Shown here: positions 16,389-24,686 of the stretch, in pieces | How the letters are laid out: the number at the start of each line of letters is the position of its first letter | Numbering within the stretch: position 1 is the first letter of the stretch | Source: VRUE01 sp963698085 | GTDB taxonomy: Bacteria; Actinomycetota; Thermoleophilia; Solirubrobacterales; 70-9 | NCBI GenBank assembly: GCA_963698085.1 | Contig: OY969122.1 | Location: 1,984,001-2,048,000, forward strand | Length of the DNA: 64,000 nt | Direction of reading: 5' to 3' | Notes under the pieces: generated by a model | The model's database searches: none | The model's input: only the letters and a program-made list of their open reading frames with translations | Told to the model about the DNA's origin: nothing | Program-made: the position numbers and the translations under genes

Positions 16389-17313
16389 TGACGGCGGGGC
16401 CATTGGGGAGCGAGAGCGGGGGCAGGGGACCGTGGAGTGGGTGGGGCTCGTTGCGGTGGTTGCGCTGCTGTTCGTGGGGTTGGTGGGGGCTGGGGTGCGG
16501 GTGCCTGGGACGGAGCTGGCGCGGGCTGTGGCCTCGCGAATGCTTTGCGCCGTGGCGATGGCGGACCGCTGCGGGGACGAACCGACGCTGATCGCCGCCT
16601 ATGGGACCGAGGTGGGGAAGCTGGTGCGGCGTCACATGCCGACGATCCTCTTCGAGCGCGGCTCGCGAGCGCTGCCAGTCGACTTCCGGCGCTGTCGCAG
16701 CAGTGTCTGCAGCGATGGCTCGGCGAGGGGCCTGGTTCACGGGAGCGATGCCGGGTTGCCGGTGACTGCTTTCGTCCACGTCATCGATTGCCGTGAGGCC
16801 CTCCAGCCTGACTGCTCCGGCCCACGGGCCGGCAACCTCTACTTGCAGTACTGGATGTATTACGCAGACTCGGCCACCTTGCGTGGCGTTCCGGTGGCTG
16901 GGGCCAAAGGCTTCCACGAGGACGATTGGGAGGGCGTGCAGATCCGCATTGGCCCGGATGGCCACGTTGACCAGCGCGCTTCCTCGCATCACGGCTACAA
17001 CCACGTCCAGGGTTTCGCCAACACCGGCTCGGATGCCGGCCTGATTCCGCTTCGCGATGCCGCCGAGGCAATCGGCGCCCGTCCACGCAACGGCTGGGGA
17101 CCCGAGACCCGTCTGCTCGTCGTCTCCGGCGGCAGCCATGCCGGCAACGCCAACGGCTTCCTCCGTATCGACCGGGTAACTCCGGGTCGGCGCGTCCATT
17201 TGGTACCACTGGAGCAAATCGCCGAAGCGGAAGGGGACGCCTATTCCTTCGCGGTCAGCCCGCCGTGGCGGAAGGTGGTCTGGCGCGACCCCGAGGCCGA
17301 GGGCACCGACTAG
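16348..17313 (+). CDS. Membrane-anchored exoprotein with pilin-like leader and HEDDWE motif
   Basis: The N-terminal region RGQGTVEWVGLVAVVALL resembles the Flp/TadE pilin leader (G, E at +5, hydrophobic helix), here fused to a 250-residue extracellular domain. That domain has several cysteines and LYLQYWMYYADS followed by GFHEDDWEGVQIRI and SSHHGYNH. This is reminiscent of the QYWxFY/HExDWE arrangement of Vps62-like and NPP1-like proteins, but the assignment is tentative. The start is uncertain. GTG 16348, inside the palindrome, has GAGGGA seven bases upstream, while GTG 16432 would start inside the leader. If 16348 is right, the first residues (VRRGPYGPLRTGTS) are repeat-encoded. The stop TAG lies in the CTAG target of the adjacent IS. 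Confidence 0.6.
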   Translation: MRRGPYGPLRTGTSDGGAIGERERGQGTVEWVGLVAVVALLFVGLVGAGVRVPGTELARAVASRMLCAVAMADRCGDEPTLIAAYGTEVGKLVRRHMPTILFERGSRALPVDFRRCRSSVCSDGSARGLVHGSDAGLPVTAFVHVIDCREALQPDCSGPRAGNLYLQYWMYYADSATLRGVPVAGAKGFHEDDWEGVQIRIGPDGHVDQRASSHHGYNHVQGFANTGSDAGLIPLRDAAEAIGARPRNGWGPETRLLVVSGGSHAGNANGFLRIDRVTPGRRVHLVPLEQIAEAEGDAYSFAVSPPWRKVVWRDPEAEGTD

Positions 17314-18385
17314 TTGACCCGCCTACATACCTTGTGAACCGCTGAGAAGCCATCCGGGCCCTCTCAGAGGCTTGGGGTGTCTACGCCCTACGGCCTCAAA
17401 GGAGGACCCGGATGAAGGTTCACGCTAACGCCGTTCTCGGACCCGCGGGACGGCTCGCGCTGGTGGAGGCGATCGAGTCGGGGATGACGCAGAAGGCCGC
17501 AGCTGCGGCCTTCTGCGTGGCGCCCGCGACAGCTCACCGCTGGTGGCATCGGCGCCTGAATGCCAGCGCCGAGGAAGTGCGCTCGGGCCGCTGGCTGCTC
17601 GACCGTTCCTCTCGCCCCCATCGCAGCCCACGGCTGCTCGACGCGAAGACCCAGAGGCAGATCTGTGAGTGGCGCCGGCGCACCGGCTGGGGACCGCGCC
17701 TGGTGGCCGGCAAGGTCGGCCACCACCACTCGACCGTCTGGAAGGTGCTCCACCGCCACGGCATCTCCCGGCCCGCCAGGGCGCCGCGGGAGGAGGCCCG
17801 GCGCTACGAGTGGCCCTGCCCCGGCGATCTCCTGCACATGGACACCTCGCGCTATGCGCGCTTCGAGCGCCCCGGGCACGCGGTCACCGGGGACCGCTCA
17901 CAGCACTCACGCAAGTGGATGGATCCCGCTACCCGCGTCGGCTATGACTTCTGCCACGCGATCGTCGACGACCACTCCCGCCTGGCCTACGTCGAGCTTC
18001 ATCCCGACGAGCGGGCAGCCACCGTCACCGGCTTCGTCGAGCGTGCGCTGGAGTTCTTCGGCTCGCATGGCATCGAGGCCAAGCGCCTGATGACCGACAA
18101 CGCCTTCGCCTACGTCAAGAACCGCGCGCTGCGAGAGCTCCTTGCCTCCAGAGAGGTCAAGCACATCACCACCCAGCCCTATCGATCCCAGACCAACGGC
18201 AAGGTCGAGCGCTTCCACCAGACGATGGCGAGGGAGTGGGCCTACGGAATGGCCTACCGCTCCCACCGCCACCGCAACAAGGCCCTGCCACACTGGCTCA
18301 CGCACTACAACGAGACCAGGCCCCACAGCTCACTTGGAGGCCGGCCGCCGATCAGTCGCGTTCACAACGTCCGTGGGCAGGACAA
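17314..18385 (+). mobile_element. IS481-family insertion sequence, intact, 1,072 bp
   Basis: The ends are related inverted repeats: left starts TTGACCCGCC and reads on to CTTGTGAAC, while the right end read inward starts TTGTCCTGCC and reads on to GTTGTGAAC (about 26 positions, most identical). CTAG flanks both sides (17310-17313 and 18386-18389), a plausible 4-bp target duplication. It encodes one transposase. It landed at the junction of two convergent genes whose stops were directly adjacent (TAG then TTA), so neither gene was broken. Confidence 0.85.
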
Positions 18386-18389
18386 CTAG
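17412..18389 (+). CDS. IS481-family DDE transposase
   Basis: The 325-residue transposase has an N-terminal helix-turn-helix (MTQKAAAAAFCVAPATAHRWW, shortened here; residues 25-46) and an integrase-like core. The DDE residues are in HMDTSRYARF, LMTDNAFAY and KVERFHQTMARE, followed by the typical HYNETRPHSSLGGRPP ending. ATG 17412 is preceded by AAAGGAGGACCC. The last codon is completed and the stop TAG is formed by the CTAG flank, so the ORF end depends on the target sequence. All catalytic residues are present and the element is probably active or recently active. Confidence 0.93.
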   Translation: MKVHANAVLGPAGRLALVEAIESGMTQKAAAAAFCVAPATAHRWWHRRLNASAEEVRSGRWLLDRSSRPHRSPRLLDAKTQRQICEWRRRTGWGPRLVAGKVGHHHSTVWKVLHRHGISRPARAPREEARRYEWPCPGDLLHMDTSRYARFERPGHAVTGDRSQHSRKWMDPATRVGYDFCHAIVDDHSRLAYVELHPDERAATVTGFVERALEFFGSHGIEAKRLMTDNAFAYVKNRALRELLASREVKHITTQPYRSQTNGKVERFHQTMAREWAYGMAYRSHRHRNKALPHWLTHYNETRPHSSLGGRPPISRVHNVRGQDN

Positions 18390-19154
18390 TTACTTCGGCG
18401 GCATCCGCAGGGCGCCGTCGAGGCGGATCGTCTCGCCGTTCAACATCGGGTTGGCGACGATCTGCTCGACCAGCCGCGCGTACTCCTCGGGCCGCCCCAG
18501 CCGCGAGGGGAACGGAATCCCGGCGCCCAGGGACTCGCGGGCCTCCTCCGGCAGCGCCGCCAGCAGCGGCGTGTCGAAGAGGCCAGGCGCGATCGTCACG
18601 ACTCGCACCCCGCGCGAGGCCATGTCGCGGGCGGCGGGCAGGGTCATGCCGACGATCCCTCCCTTCGAGGCGGCGTAGGCGACCTGGCCGATCTGGCCAT
18701 CGAAGGCGGCGATCGAGGCGGTGTTGACGCAGACGCCGCGCTGGCCCTCCTCGTCGGGCTCGTTCTCGCTCATCGCCGCCGCGGCAAGCCGCAGCACGTT
18801 GAAGCTGCCGATCAGGTTGACCTTGACCACGTTGGAGAAGAGCTCGAGGTTGTGCGGTCCACCCTTATGAGCGATCCGCTCGGCCCAGCCGATCCCGGCG
18901 CAGCAAACCGAAGCTCGCAGCCCGTCGTCCCCACGCTCAACCGTCCGCTCGACCGCCGCCGAGACGGCGACCTCATCGGTCACATCGGCCTCGACGAAGC
19001 TCGCGCCGAGCTCCGTCGCCAGCGCCTCGCCCCTCTCGGCGTTGAGGTCGGCTATCACCACGTTCGCGCCCGCGGCGGCCAGCGCCCGCGCGGTCGCCTC
19101 GCCAAGCCCTGAAGCTCCTCCCGCGATCAGTACTCCTTTGTTCTTCACACTCAT
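18390..19154 (-). CDS. SDR oxidoreductase, 3-hydroxyacyl-CoA dehydrogenase type
   Basis: A 254-residue short-chain dehydrogenase with the NAD-binding GGASGLGEATARAL, the NNAG-equivalent CCAGIG, the catalytic Ser in NTASIAAFDG and YAASKGG. The sequence (VIADLNAERGEALATELG; APGLFDTPLLAALPEE) resembles the type 2 HSD10 subgroup that oxidises 3-hydroxyacyl-CoA or 2-methyl branched substrates. The stop TTA is directly adjacent to the CTAG next to the IS481 element. It is divergent from egtB. Likely cytoplasmic and involved in fatty-acid or steroid-like degradation. Confidence 0.88.
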   Translation of the reverse strand: MSVKNKGVLIAGGASGLGEATARALAAAGANVVIADLNAERGEALATELGASFVEADVTDEVAVSAAVERTVERGDDGLRASVCCAGIGWAERIAHKGGPHNLELFSNVVKVNLIGSFNVLRLAAAAMSENEPDEEGQRGVCVNTASIAAFDGQIGQVAYAASKGGIVGMTLPAARDMASRGVRVVTIAPGLFDTPLLAALPEEARESLGAGIPFPSRLGRPEEYARLVEQIVANPMLNGETIRLDGALRMPPK

Positions 19155-19224
19155 AAGCGCAGGTTTTATCGATTCGTCACATCTGCTGCGCCGACCCCGC
19201 TAGTGTTTCCGCATCGCCACCGAG

Positions 19225-20349
19225 GTGACGGCACAGTCGAGCTCCAAGGAAGCGATCGCGGACCGGCTCGCGGATGCGCGCAGGCGCACCTATGAGCTGA
19301 TTGAGCCGCTTGACGACGCGCAGCTCAACCGCGTCTACTCGCCGATCCTCAGCCCGCTCGCCTGGGACCTCGGCCACATCGCCAACTTCGAGGAGCTCTG
19401 GTTGGTGCAGACGATCGGTGAGCGCGAGCCGCTGCACGGCGAGCTCGGCCGCTTCTACGACGCAATCGAGAATCCGCGCAAGAGCCGCGGCGAGCTGCCG
19501 ATCCTGCGCGACTCCGAGCTGCGCACCTACCTCGCCGACGTGCGTGAGCGCACCCTCGAGGTGCTCGCCGAAGTCGATATCGACGCTGGCACCGAGGACC
19601 CGTTGCTGCGCGAAGGCTTCGTTTACGAGATGCTGCTCGCGCACGAGCAGCAGCACAACGAGACGATGCTGCAGCTGCTGCAGATGGTCGATGGCTATGA
19701 GCCGCTGCACGAGGCCGACGCCGGCCCGGCGGCCCTGTCGCCCCCGCTCGGCCCGGAGATGCTCGGCATGAGGACCGGTGAGCACGAGATCGGCGCTCCC
19801 AACTCAGGCTTTGCCTACGACAACGAGCGCCCCCGGCACGAGGCCGAGATCGCCGCATTCGAGATCGATCGTCTTCCGGTCCTCAATCGTGACTACATGG
19901 CTTACCTGGAGGAGACTGGCGCCGAGCCACCGCTCTACTGGGAAGGCGACTCCGCCGGGGGCTGGGTTCGCACGGCAATGGGCCACCGCGAGCCACTCGA
20001 TCCAGCCCAGCCCGTGATCCACGTCTCCTGGCACGAGGCCGATGCCTTCGCCCGCTGGGCCGGTAAGCGCCTGCCGACCGAGCAGGAGTGGGAGGCTGCG
20101 TGTCCGAATCTGACTGGGGTCGGCCAGGCATGGGAATGGACGACCTCCGACTTCCTCGCATACCCAGGCTTCGAGGCCTTCCCCTATCGCGAGTACTCGG
20201 AGGCCTTCTTCGGCGACGAGTACAAGGTCCTCCGCGGCGGCTCCTGGGCGACCGACCCCAACGTCATGCGGCCAAGCTTCCGCAACTGGGACCTGCCGCA
20301 GCGACGCCAGATCTTCGCCGGCTTCCGTTGCGCCAAGGACGCCGGGTGA
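19225..20349 (+). CDS. egtB: Ergothioneine biosynthesis protein EgtB
   Basis: A 374-residue two-domain protein starting at GTG 19225. The N-terminal DinB-like four-helix part supplies iron-binding histidines (LGHIANF and LLAHEQQHNETML). The C-terminal FGE-sulfatase part carries EIDRLPVLNRDYMAY, HVSWHEADAFARWAGKRLPTE and LRGGSWATDPN..FRNWDLPQRR..AGFRCA. EgtB joins gamma-glutamylcysteine or cysteine to trimethylhistidine (hercynine) using O2 and Fe(II). The start of egtD overlaps the stop by a few bases, so this is an egtB-egtD operon. No egtA, egtC or egtE is present here. Confidence 0.92.
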   Translation: MTAQSSSKEAIADRLADARRRTYELIEPLDDAQLNRVYSPILSPLAWDLGHIANFEELWLVQTIGEREPLHGELGRFYDAIENPRKSRGELPILRDSELRTYLADVRERTLEVLAEVDIDAGTEDPLLREGFVYEMLLAHEQQHNETMLQLLQMVDGYEPLHEADAGPAALSPPLGPEMLGMRTGEHEIGAPNSGFAYDNERPRHEAEIAAFEIDRLPVLNRDYMAYLEETGAEPPLYWEGDSAGGWVRTAMGHREPLDPAQPVIHVSWHEADAFARWAGKRLPTEQEWEAACPNLTGVGQAWEWTTSDFLAYPGFEAFPYREYSEAFFGDEYKVLRGGSWATDPNVMRPSFRNWDLPQRRQIFAGFRCAKDAG

Positions 20350-21338
20350 TGAACCCGAGCGCCGCCGCCGAGGCGATCGAGATCGAGGTGCGCCTGCGCG
20401 CCGACGGCGGCCTGGCGATGGCGCGCGACATTCGCCTCGGCCTTACCGCAAAGCCCAAAGAGCTACCGCCCAAGTACTTCTACGACGAGCGCGGCTCGCA
20501 GCTCTTCGAGCGGATCACCGAGCTGCCCGAGTATTACCCGACCCGCGCCGAGCGCGAGATCCTCGCCGAGCGCTCAGCGGAGATTGTCGCGGCGGCGGGC
20601 GAGCCAGGCACCCTGGTCGAGCTCGGCTCCGGCTCTGCCGCGAAGACGCGCCACCTGCTGAGCGCGATGCGCGATGCGGACTGCCTGGCGACCTACGTCC
20701 CGGTCGACATCTCCGAGGAGATCACGCGCGAAACCGCCGAGTCGCTGGTCGAGGAGTACCCCGGCCTCGCGATCCGCGGCCTGGTTTGCGACTTCGAGCA
20801 CGACCTGGAGCGCATCCCGAACGGCGGTGGCGGTCGCCTCGTCGCCTTCCTCGGTGGCACGATCGGCAACCTCTACCCCGACGCTTGCCATGACTTTCTC
20901 AGCCGGATCGCCGCCCTGCTCGAACCGGGGGACCGGATCCTGCTCGGCACCGACTTGGTCAAGGAGGACGACCGGCTGGAGGCCGCCTACAACGACTCCC
21001 AGGGAGTCACCGCGGAGTTCAACAAGAACGTCCTCGCGGTCCTGAACCGTGAGTTGGACGGTGACTTCGACCTCGATCGCTTCGAGCACGTGGCGCGCTA
21101 CGACCGCGACGCGGCCCGCATGGACATCCGCCTGCGCTCGCTCGCCGAGCAGTCGGTCCGGCTCGACGGCCTCGACCTCACCGTGCGCTTTGCGGCCGGG
21201 GAGGAGATGCGGACGGAGATATCCAGCAAGTTCACCCGCGAGCGGCTCGAAGACGCCTATCGCGAGGCGGGCTTGCGACCCGATGGTTGGTTCACCGACG
21301 CGGCCGAGGACTACGCGCTCAGCTTGGCTTCGGTTTAA
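20349..21338 (+). CDS. egtD: Histidine N-alpha-methyltransferase EgtD
   Basis: A 329-residue SAM-dependent methyltransferase of the EgtD (DUF2260) family. It starts with RDIRLGLTAKPKELPPKYFYDERGS; the SAM site is LVELGSGSAAKTRHLL, with YVPVDISEE, LVAFLGGTIGNLYPD and LLGTDLVKED following. It trimethylates the alpha-amine of histidine to hercynine, the first step of ergothioneine synthesis; EgtB acts next. ATG 20349 overlaps the egtB stop (GATGA). Together they support a thiol antioxidant pathway common in actinobacteria. Confidence 0.94.
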   Translation: MNPSAAAEAIEIEVRLRADGGLAMARDIRLGLTAKPKELPPKYFYDERGSQLFERITELPEYYPTRAEREILAERSAEIVAAAGEPGTLVELGSGSAAKTRHLLSAMRDADCLATYVPVDISEEITRETAESLVEEYPGLAIRGLVCDFEHDLERIPNGGGGRLVAFLGGTIGNLYPDACHDFLSRIAALLEPGDRILLGTDLVKEDDRLEAAYNDSQGVTAEFNKNVLAVLNRELDGDFDLDRFEHVARYDRDAARMDIRLRSLAEQSVRLDGLDLTVRFAAGEEMRTEISSKFTRERLEDAYREAGLRPDGWFTDAAEDYALSLASV

Positions 21339-21384
21339 AGTCTTGGACCTTGGATTACCCGGAGGATGATCAAGGAGGACCAAA

Positions 21385-22671
21385 TTGAGCCTTGACGTCT
21401 ACCTCTACGGGGAGCGCGTCGGAACCCTGTTCCCCGCAGGAGACAACGACTACCGACTTGCCTACGACCCGGAGCTGGTGGGGAGAGTTGGGCCCGGAAA
21501 GGCCCTACTCAGCAACTCGCTGCCGGCTCGCCCGGAGCCCTACAGCGCCGAGGCCACCCGTGCCTACGTCGAGGGACTGCTGCCGGAGGGCACGCGCCGC
21601 GCGAGGCTCGGCCGCGAGCTGGATCTCGATGCGAGCGATGGTTACCTGTTGCTCGCCGAGTTGGGCCAGGACTGCCCCGGCGCGGTTAGCTTCCTGCCCG
21701 CAGGAGAGACCCCGCGGTCCCGCGACCCGGGCGCGCTCGCCTGGCTCGACGAGGACGAACTGGCAGAAGTGGTGAAGCCACCCCCACCGCGCCTCTTCAG
21801 CGATGCACGCAGGCAACGGATGCGCTTCGTCCTGCCCGGCCTGCGCCACAAGCTCAGCCTCGTCCGCGACGAGGCAAGCGGTCGCTGGGCCTGGCCCGAG
21901 GCCGGCGTCCCGAGCACGCATGTGATTAAGCCCGAGACCGGCGAATACCCCGAATACGTCGCCAACGAGATGTTCTGCATGACCGTCTGCCGCCAGGTCG
22001 GCATACCCGTTGCCAAAGCGACGGTCGAGCAGATTGCCGGCCGTAGCTGCCTGATATCGCCGCGCTATGACCGTGTCGTCGGCGACGGCGGTCGCGAGGT
22101 CAGGCGGCTGCATTGCGAGTCCTTCTGCCAGGCGCTGGGCATTCCGCCCGGCGCCGAGGAGGAAAGCGAGGAGGGCGAAGCCCCCGGCTGGACCGAAGCC
22201 CGCGGCCTGCTCAGCGCGGTCAGCCGCCCGGACGAAGTGGTCAACTTGCTCACCGCTGCCTTCTGCAACTACATCCTCGGCAACGGCGACGCCCACGGCA
22301 AGAACTTCGCCCTGATCGACCGGGAGAAGACCTCGCTCTCGGGGCCGGAGAAAAAGTGGCGCCTGGCGCCGCTCACCGACATCACCTCTACCGTCGTCTA
22401 CGACGACCCGGTCCATCATGGGCTGGTGATCTCCGAGGAGTACCAGGAAACGTCCTATTTGCTCGAACTCGCCGAAGTCTGCGAAGAGTGCGAGTTCGAC
22501 TTCGAAGTGATGCGCGGGCTGGCGGCGACCACGGCGGCGCGGGTTGGCATGGCCGTGGAGACGATCGCGACGCGATCGAAGAAGGAAGGCTGGCACCAAC
22601 CGATCGTCGACAAAATCGTCGAACTTGCCGCCGACCGCTCCTTCGGATTAGGCGCGGAGGTCGAGTACTAG
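21385..22671 (+). CDS. HipA-family serine/threonine kinase, no HipB partner
   Basis: A 428-residue HipA-like kinase. The N-terminal couple domain starts LDVYLYGERVGTL and the catalytic part has the loop GNGDAHGKNF, followed by PLTDITSTVVY (the usual YD metal motif appears as TD) and KHKLSL-like substrate-pocket residues (LRHKLSL). HipA toxins phosphorylate glutamyl-tRNA synthetase or related targets. TTG 21385 has a strong ribosome-binding site (AAGGAGGACC). No HTH antitoxin gene is adjacent; the upstream gene is egtD, 46 bases away. The stop TAG shares its G with a 50-bp palindrome. A free-standing kinase may have a distant partner or a milder regulatory role. Confidence 0.85.
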   Translation: MSLDVYLYGERVGTLFPAGDNDYRLAYDPELVGRVGPGKALLSNSLPARPEPYSAEATRAYVEGLLPEGTRRARLGRELDLDASDGYLLLAELGQDCPGAVSFLPAGETPRSRDPGALAWLDEDELAEVVKPPPPRLFSDARRQRMRFVLPGLRHKLSLVRDEASGRWAWPEAGVPSTHVIKPETGEYPEYVANEMFCMTVCRQVGIPVAKATVEQIAGRSCLISPRYDRVVGDGGREVRRLHCESFCQALGIPPGAEEESEEGEAPGWTEARGLLSAVSRPDEVVNLLTAAFCNYILGNGDAHGKNFALIDREKTSLSGPEKKWRLAPLTDITSTVVYDDPVHHGLVISEEYQETSYLLELAEVCEECEFDFEVMRGLAATTAARVGMAVETIATRSKKEGWHQPIVDKIVELAADRSFGLGAEVEY

Positions 22672-22720
22672 ACGTGCCGGTGCGTAGAGGTCCATATGGA
22701 CCTCTACGCACCGGCACGTC
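22671..22720. repeat. Family 1 50-bp palindrome, copy 4 (perfect)
   Basis: Perfect palindrome identical to copy 3. Its first G completes the hipA stop TAG (22669-22671), and the minus-strand stop CTA of the LLM gene begins at the next base (22721). It therefore fills the space between two convergent genes exactly. Confidence 0.95.
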
Positions 22721-23650
22721 CTACGGGGCGAGCGCCTCAATCGTCTCGCCGAGTGCATCCGGCGCGACGATTGGGGTGAGGATCGGCAGCGTTACTCCGC
22801 CCGCGACGAAGGCGTCGAGGCGCTCGCGCATCTGCTCGGGCGTGCCGAAGATGAACATGTCCTCGATCAGCTCCCAGGGTGCCGCTGCGGCAGCGCCCTG
22901 ACGGTCGCCGCCCTCCCAGGCTGCGACCATCGCGTCGATCTGATCGCCGTAGCCGAGCCAGCGGTAGAAGGCGGCGTAGACGGGGACGGTGATGTAGGAG
23001 GAGAACATGAATCGGGCCAGCGGTTCGACCGCCTCGCGTTCGCCGGGCAGGCAGAAGAAGCGGCAGAGCAGCTCGAAGCCCTCCGGCGCACCCTCGAGCT
23101 GGGCGGTTACCTTGGGCAGGCCGGCCAGTGGCAGGAAGTTGGTGAAGGCGCCGTCGGCGCGCTCCACCGCGAGGTCGAGCATCTTGCCGCGCAGCGCCGC
23201 GAGCACGATCGGCACCCGCTCGGCCGGCGCCGTCTCCAGCTTGAAGCCGCTCGCGGTGCGCTCGCCGTCCAGCGCCACCCGCAGGAACTCGAGGGTCTCG
23301 CGCACCTTGCTCAGCGGCCGCTCGAAGGGAATCCCGTTCCAGCCTTCGACTATGCGGTCCGAGGAAGAGCCGATGCCGAGCACGAAGCGGCCGCCCGAGG
23401 CGTCCGCCAAGGCCGCCGCCTCCTGCGCCAGCAGCGCCGGGCCGCGCTGGAAGACGCCGACGATCCCGGTGCCGAGCCGCGCCCGCTCAGTCCAGGCGGC
23501 GCTCAGGGCGAGCGGCGTGAAGCCGTCCGGCCCGTTCGTCTCGCCGCTCCAGAAGTCGGTGTAGCCGGCCGCCTCAGCGCGCTTCACGAGCTCCTCGTGC
23601 GCGCGCAGCGGAGTGCCCGGCAGCGGCAGCGTCAGTCCCCATCGTGCCAT
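22721..23650 (-). CDS. F420-dependent LLM-class oxidoreductase
   Basis: A 309-residue luciferase-like monooxygenase-fold protein starting MARWGLTLPLPGTPLRAHEE. Typical blocks are TDFWSGETNGPDGFTPL, TGIVGVFQRGPALLAQEAAAL, LGIGSSSDRIVEGWNG and the C-terminal GTPEQMRERLDAF. It is likely F420-dependent; the substrate is unknown. ATG 23650 is 30 bases from the divergent glpX start. It is convergent with hipA, with only a 50-bp palindrome between the stops. Confidence 0.85.
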   Translation of the reverse strand: MARWGLTLPLPGTPLRAHEELVKRAEAAGYTDFWSGETNGPDGFTPLALSAAWTERARLGTGIVGVFQRGPALLAQEAAALADASGGRFVLGIGSSSDRIVEGWNGIPFERPLSKVRETLEFLRVALDGERTASGFKLETAPAERVPIVLAALRGKMLDLAVERADGAFTNFLPLAGLPKVTAQLEGAPEGFELLCRFFCLPGEREAVEPLARFMFSSYITVPVYAAFYRWLGYGDQIDAMVAAWEGGDRQGAAAAAPWELIEDMFIFGTPEQMRERLDAFVAGGVTLPILTPIVAPDALGETIEALAP

Positions 23651-23680
23651 CGGCCGCGACCCTATAGCCTGCGGCCCTCG

Positions 23681-24679
23681 ATGGGTGAGACCTCGCCGCA
23701 GAAGCCCGATCGCAACCTCGCCCTGGAGCTGGTGCGGGTGACCGAGGCCGCCGCCCTGGCCGCCGCTCGCTGGGTCGGGCGCGGCGACAAGATCGCCGCC
23801 GACCAGGCCGCGGTCGACGCGATGCGCCACGTCCTCGACTCTGTCTCGATGGATGGCGTCGTCGTCATCGGCGAGGGCGAGAAGGACGAGGCACCGATGC
23901 TCTTCAACGGCGAGCAGATCGGCGACGGCAGTCCGCCGGTGGTCGACATCGCCGTCGACCCGCTCGAGGGGACGCGGCTCTGCGCCCTCGGCATGCCCAG
24001 CGCGCTTGCCGTGATCGCGCTCGCCGAGCGCGGCACGATGTTCGACCCCGGCCCCTGCGTCTACATGGAGAAGATGGCCGGCGGCGAGGAAATCGCCGAC
24101 CTGCTCGACCTCGACCGGCCGCTGCCGGAGACGCTGAAGCTGATCGCCGAGCGCAAGGGGGGGACGGTCGGCGACGTCACCGTCGTCATGCTCGACCGCC
24201 CCCGCCATGAGGATGCGATGAAACAGGTGCGTGAAGCCGGTGGCCGCATCCGCCTGATCACCGATGGCGACGTCTCCGCCGCGCTGCTCGCCGTCAGCGA
24301 CCGTTCCCCGGTCGACCTGCTCTGGGGAATCGGCGGCACGCCCGAGGGTGTGCTCTCCGCCGCGGCGCTGAAGTCGATGGGTGGCCAGCTGCTCGGCCGC
24401 CTCTGGCCGCGCGAGGACGAGGAGCGCAGCGCCGCCGTCGATGCCGGCTATGACCTCGACCGCATCCTCACAGCCGATGACCTCTGCTCCGGCGACGACG
24501 TCTTCTTTTCAGCCAGCGGCGTCACCGACGGGGACGTCCTGCAGGGGGTCCGCTACCGCGGCGCTGGCGCCAGCACCGAATCGCTGGTGATGCGCTCGCG
24601 CTCGGGCACCGTGCGCCGCGTCCACGCTCGCCACGATCGCTCCAAGCTGCGCGCGGTCATCGGCGAGCGTTACGGCTGA
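23681..24679 (+). CDS. glpX: Class II fructose-1,6-bisphosphatase
   Basis: A 332-residue GlpX protein starting MGETSPQKPDRNLALELVRV. The metal and substrate residues are visible in GRGDKIAADQAAVDAMR, VIGEGEKDEAPM, the D-P-L-E-G-T motif of VDPLEGTRL (usually DPIDGTT), LITDGDVSAALL and GIGGTPEGVL. It removes the 1-phosphate from fructose-1,6-bisphosphate in gluconeogenesis. The following LLM gene starts eight bases after the stop, an odd operon partner. The longer reading from 23597 lies in the divergent promoter region. Confidence 0.95.
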   Translation: MGETSPQKPDRNLALELVRVTEAAALAAARWVGRGDKIAADQAAVDAMRHVLDSVSMDGVVVIGEGEKDEAPMLFNGEQIGDGSPPVVDIAVDPLEGTRLCALGMPSALAVIALAERGTMFDPGPCVYMEKMAGGEEIADLLDLDRPLPETLKLIAERKGGTVGDVTVVMLDRPRHEDAMKQVREAGGRIRLITDGDVSAALLAVSDRSPVDLLWGIGGTPEGVLSAAALKSMGGQLLGRLWPREDEERSAAVDAGYDLDRILTADDLCSGDDVFFSASGVTDGDVLQGVRYRGAGASTESLVMRSRSGTVRRVHARHDRSKLRAVIGERYG

Positions 24680-24686
24680 GCCGCAG

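Noticed and set aside
17314..18389. IS481 insertion truncating the pilin-leader gene
   Set aside because: The gene's TAG lies in the CTAG flank and was already the stop before insertion, as shown by the adjacent TTA of the opposite gene.
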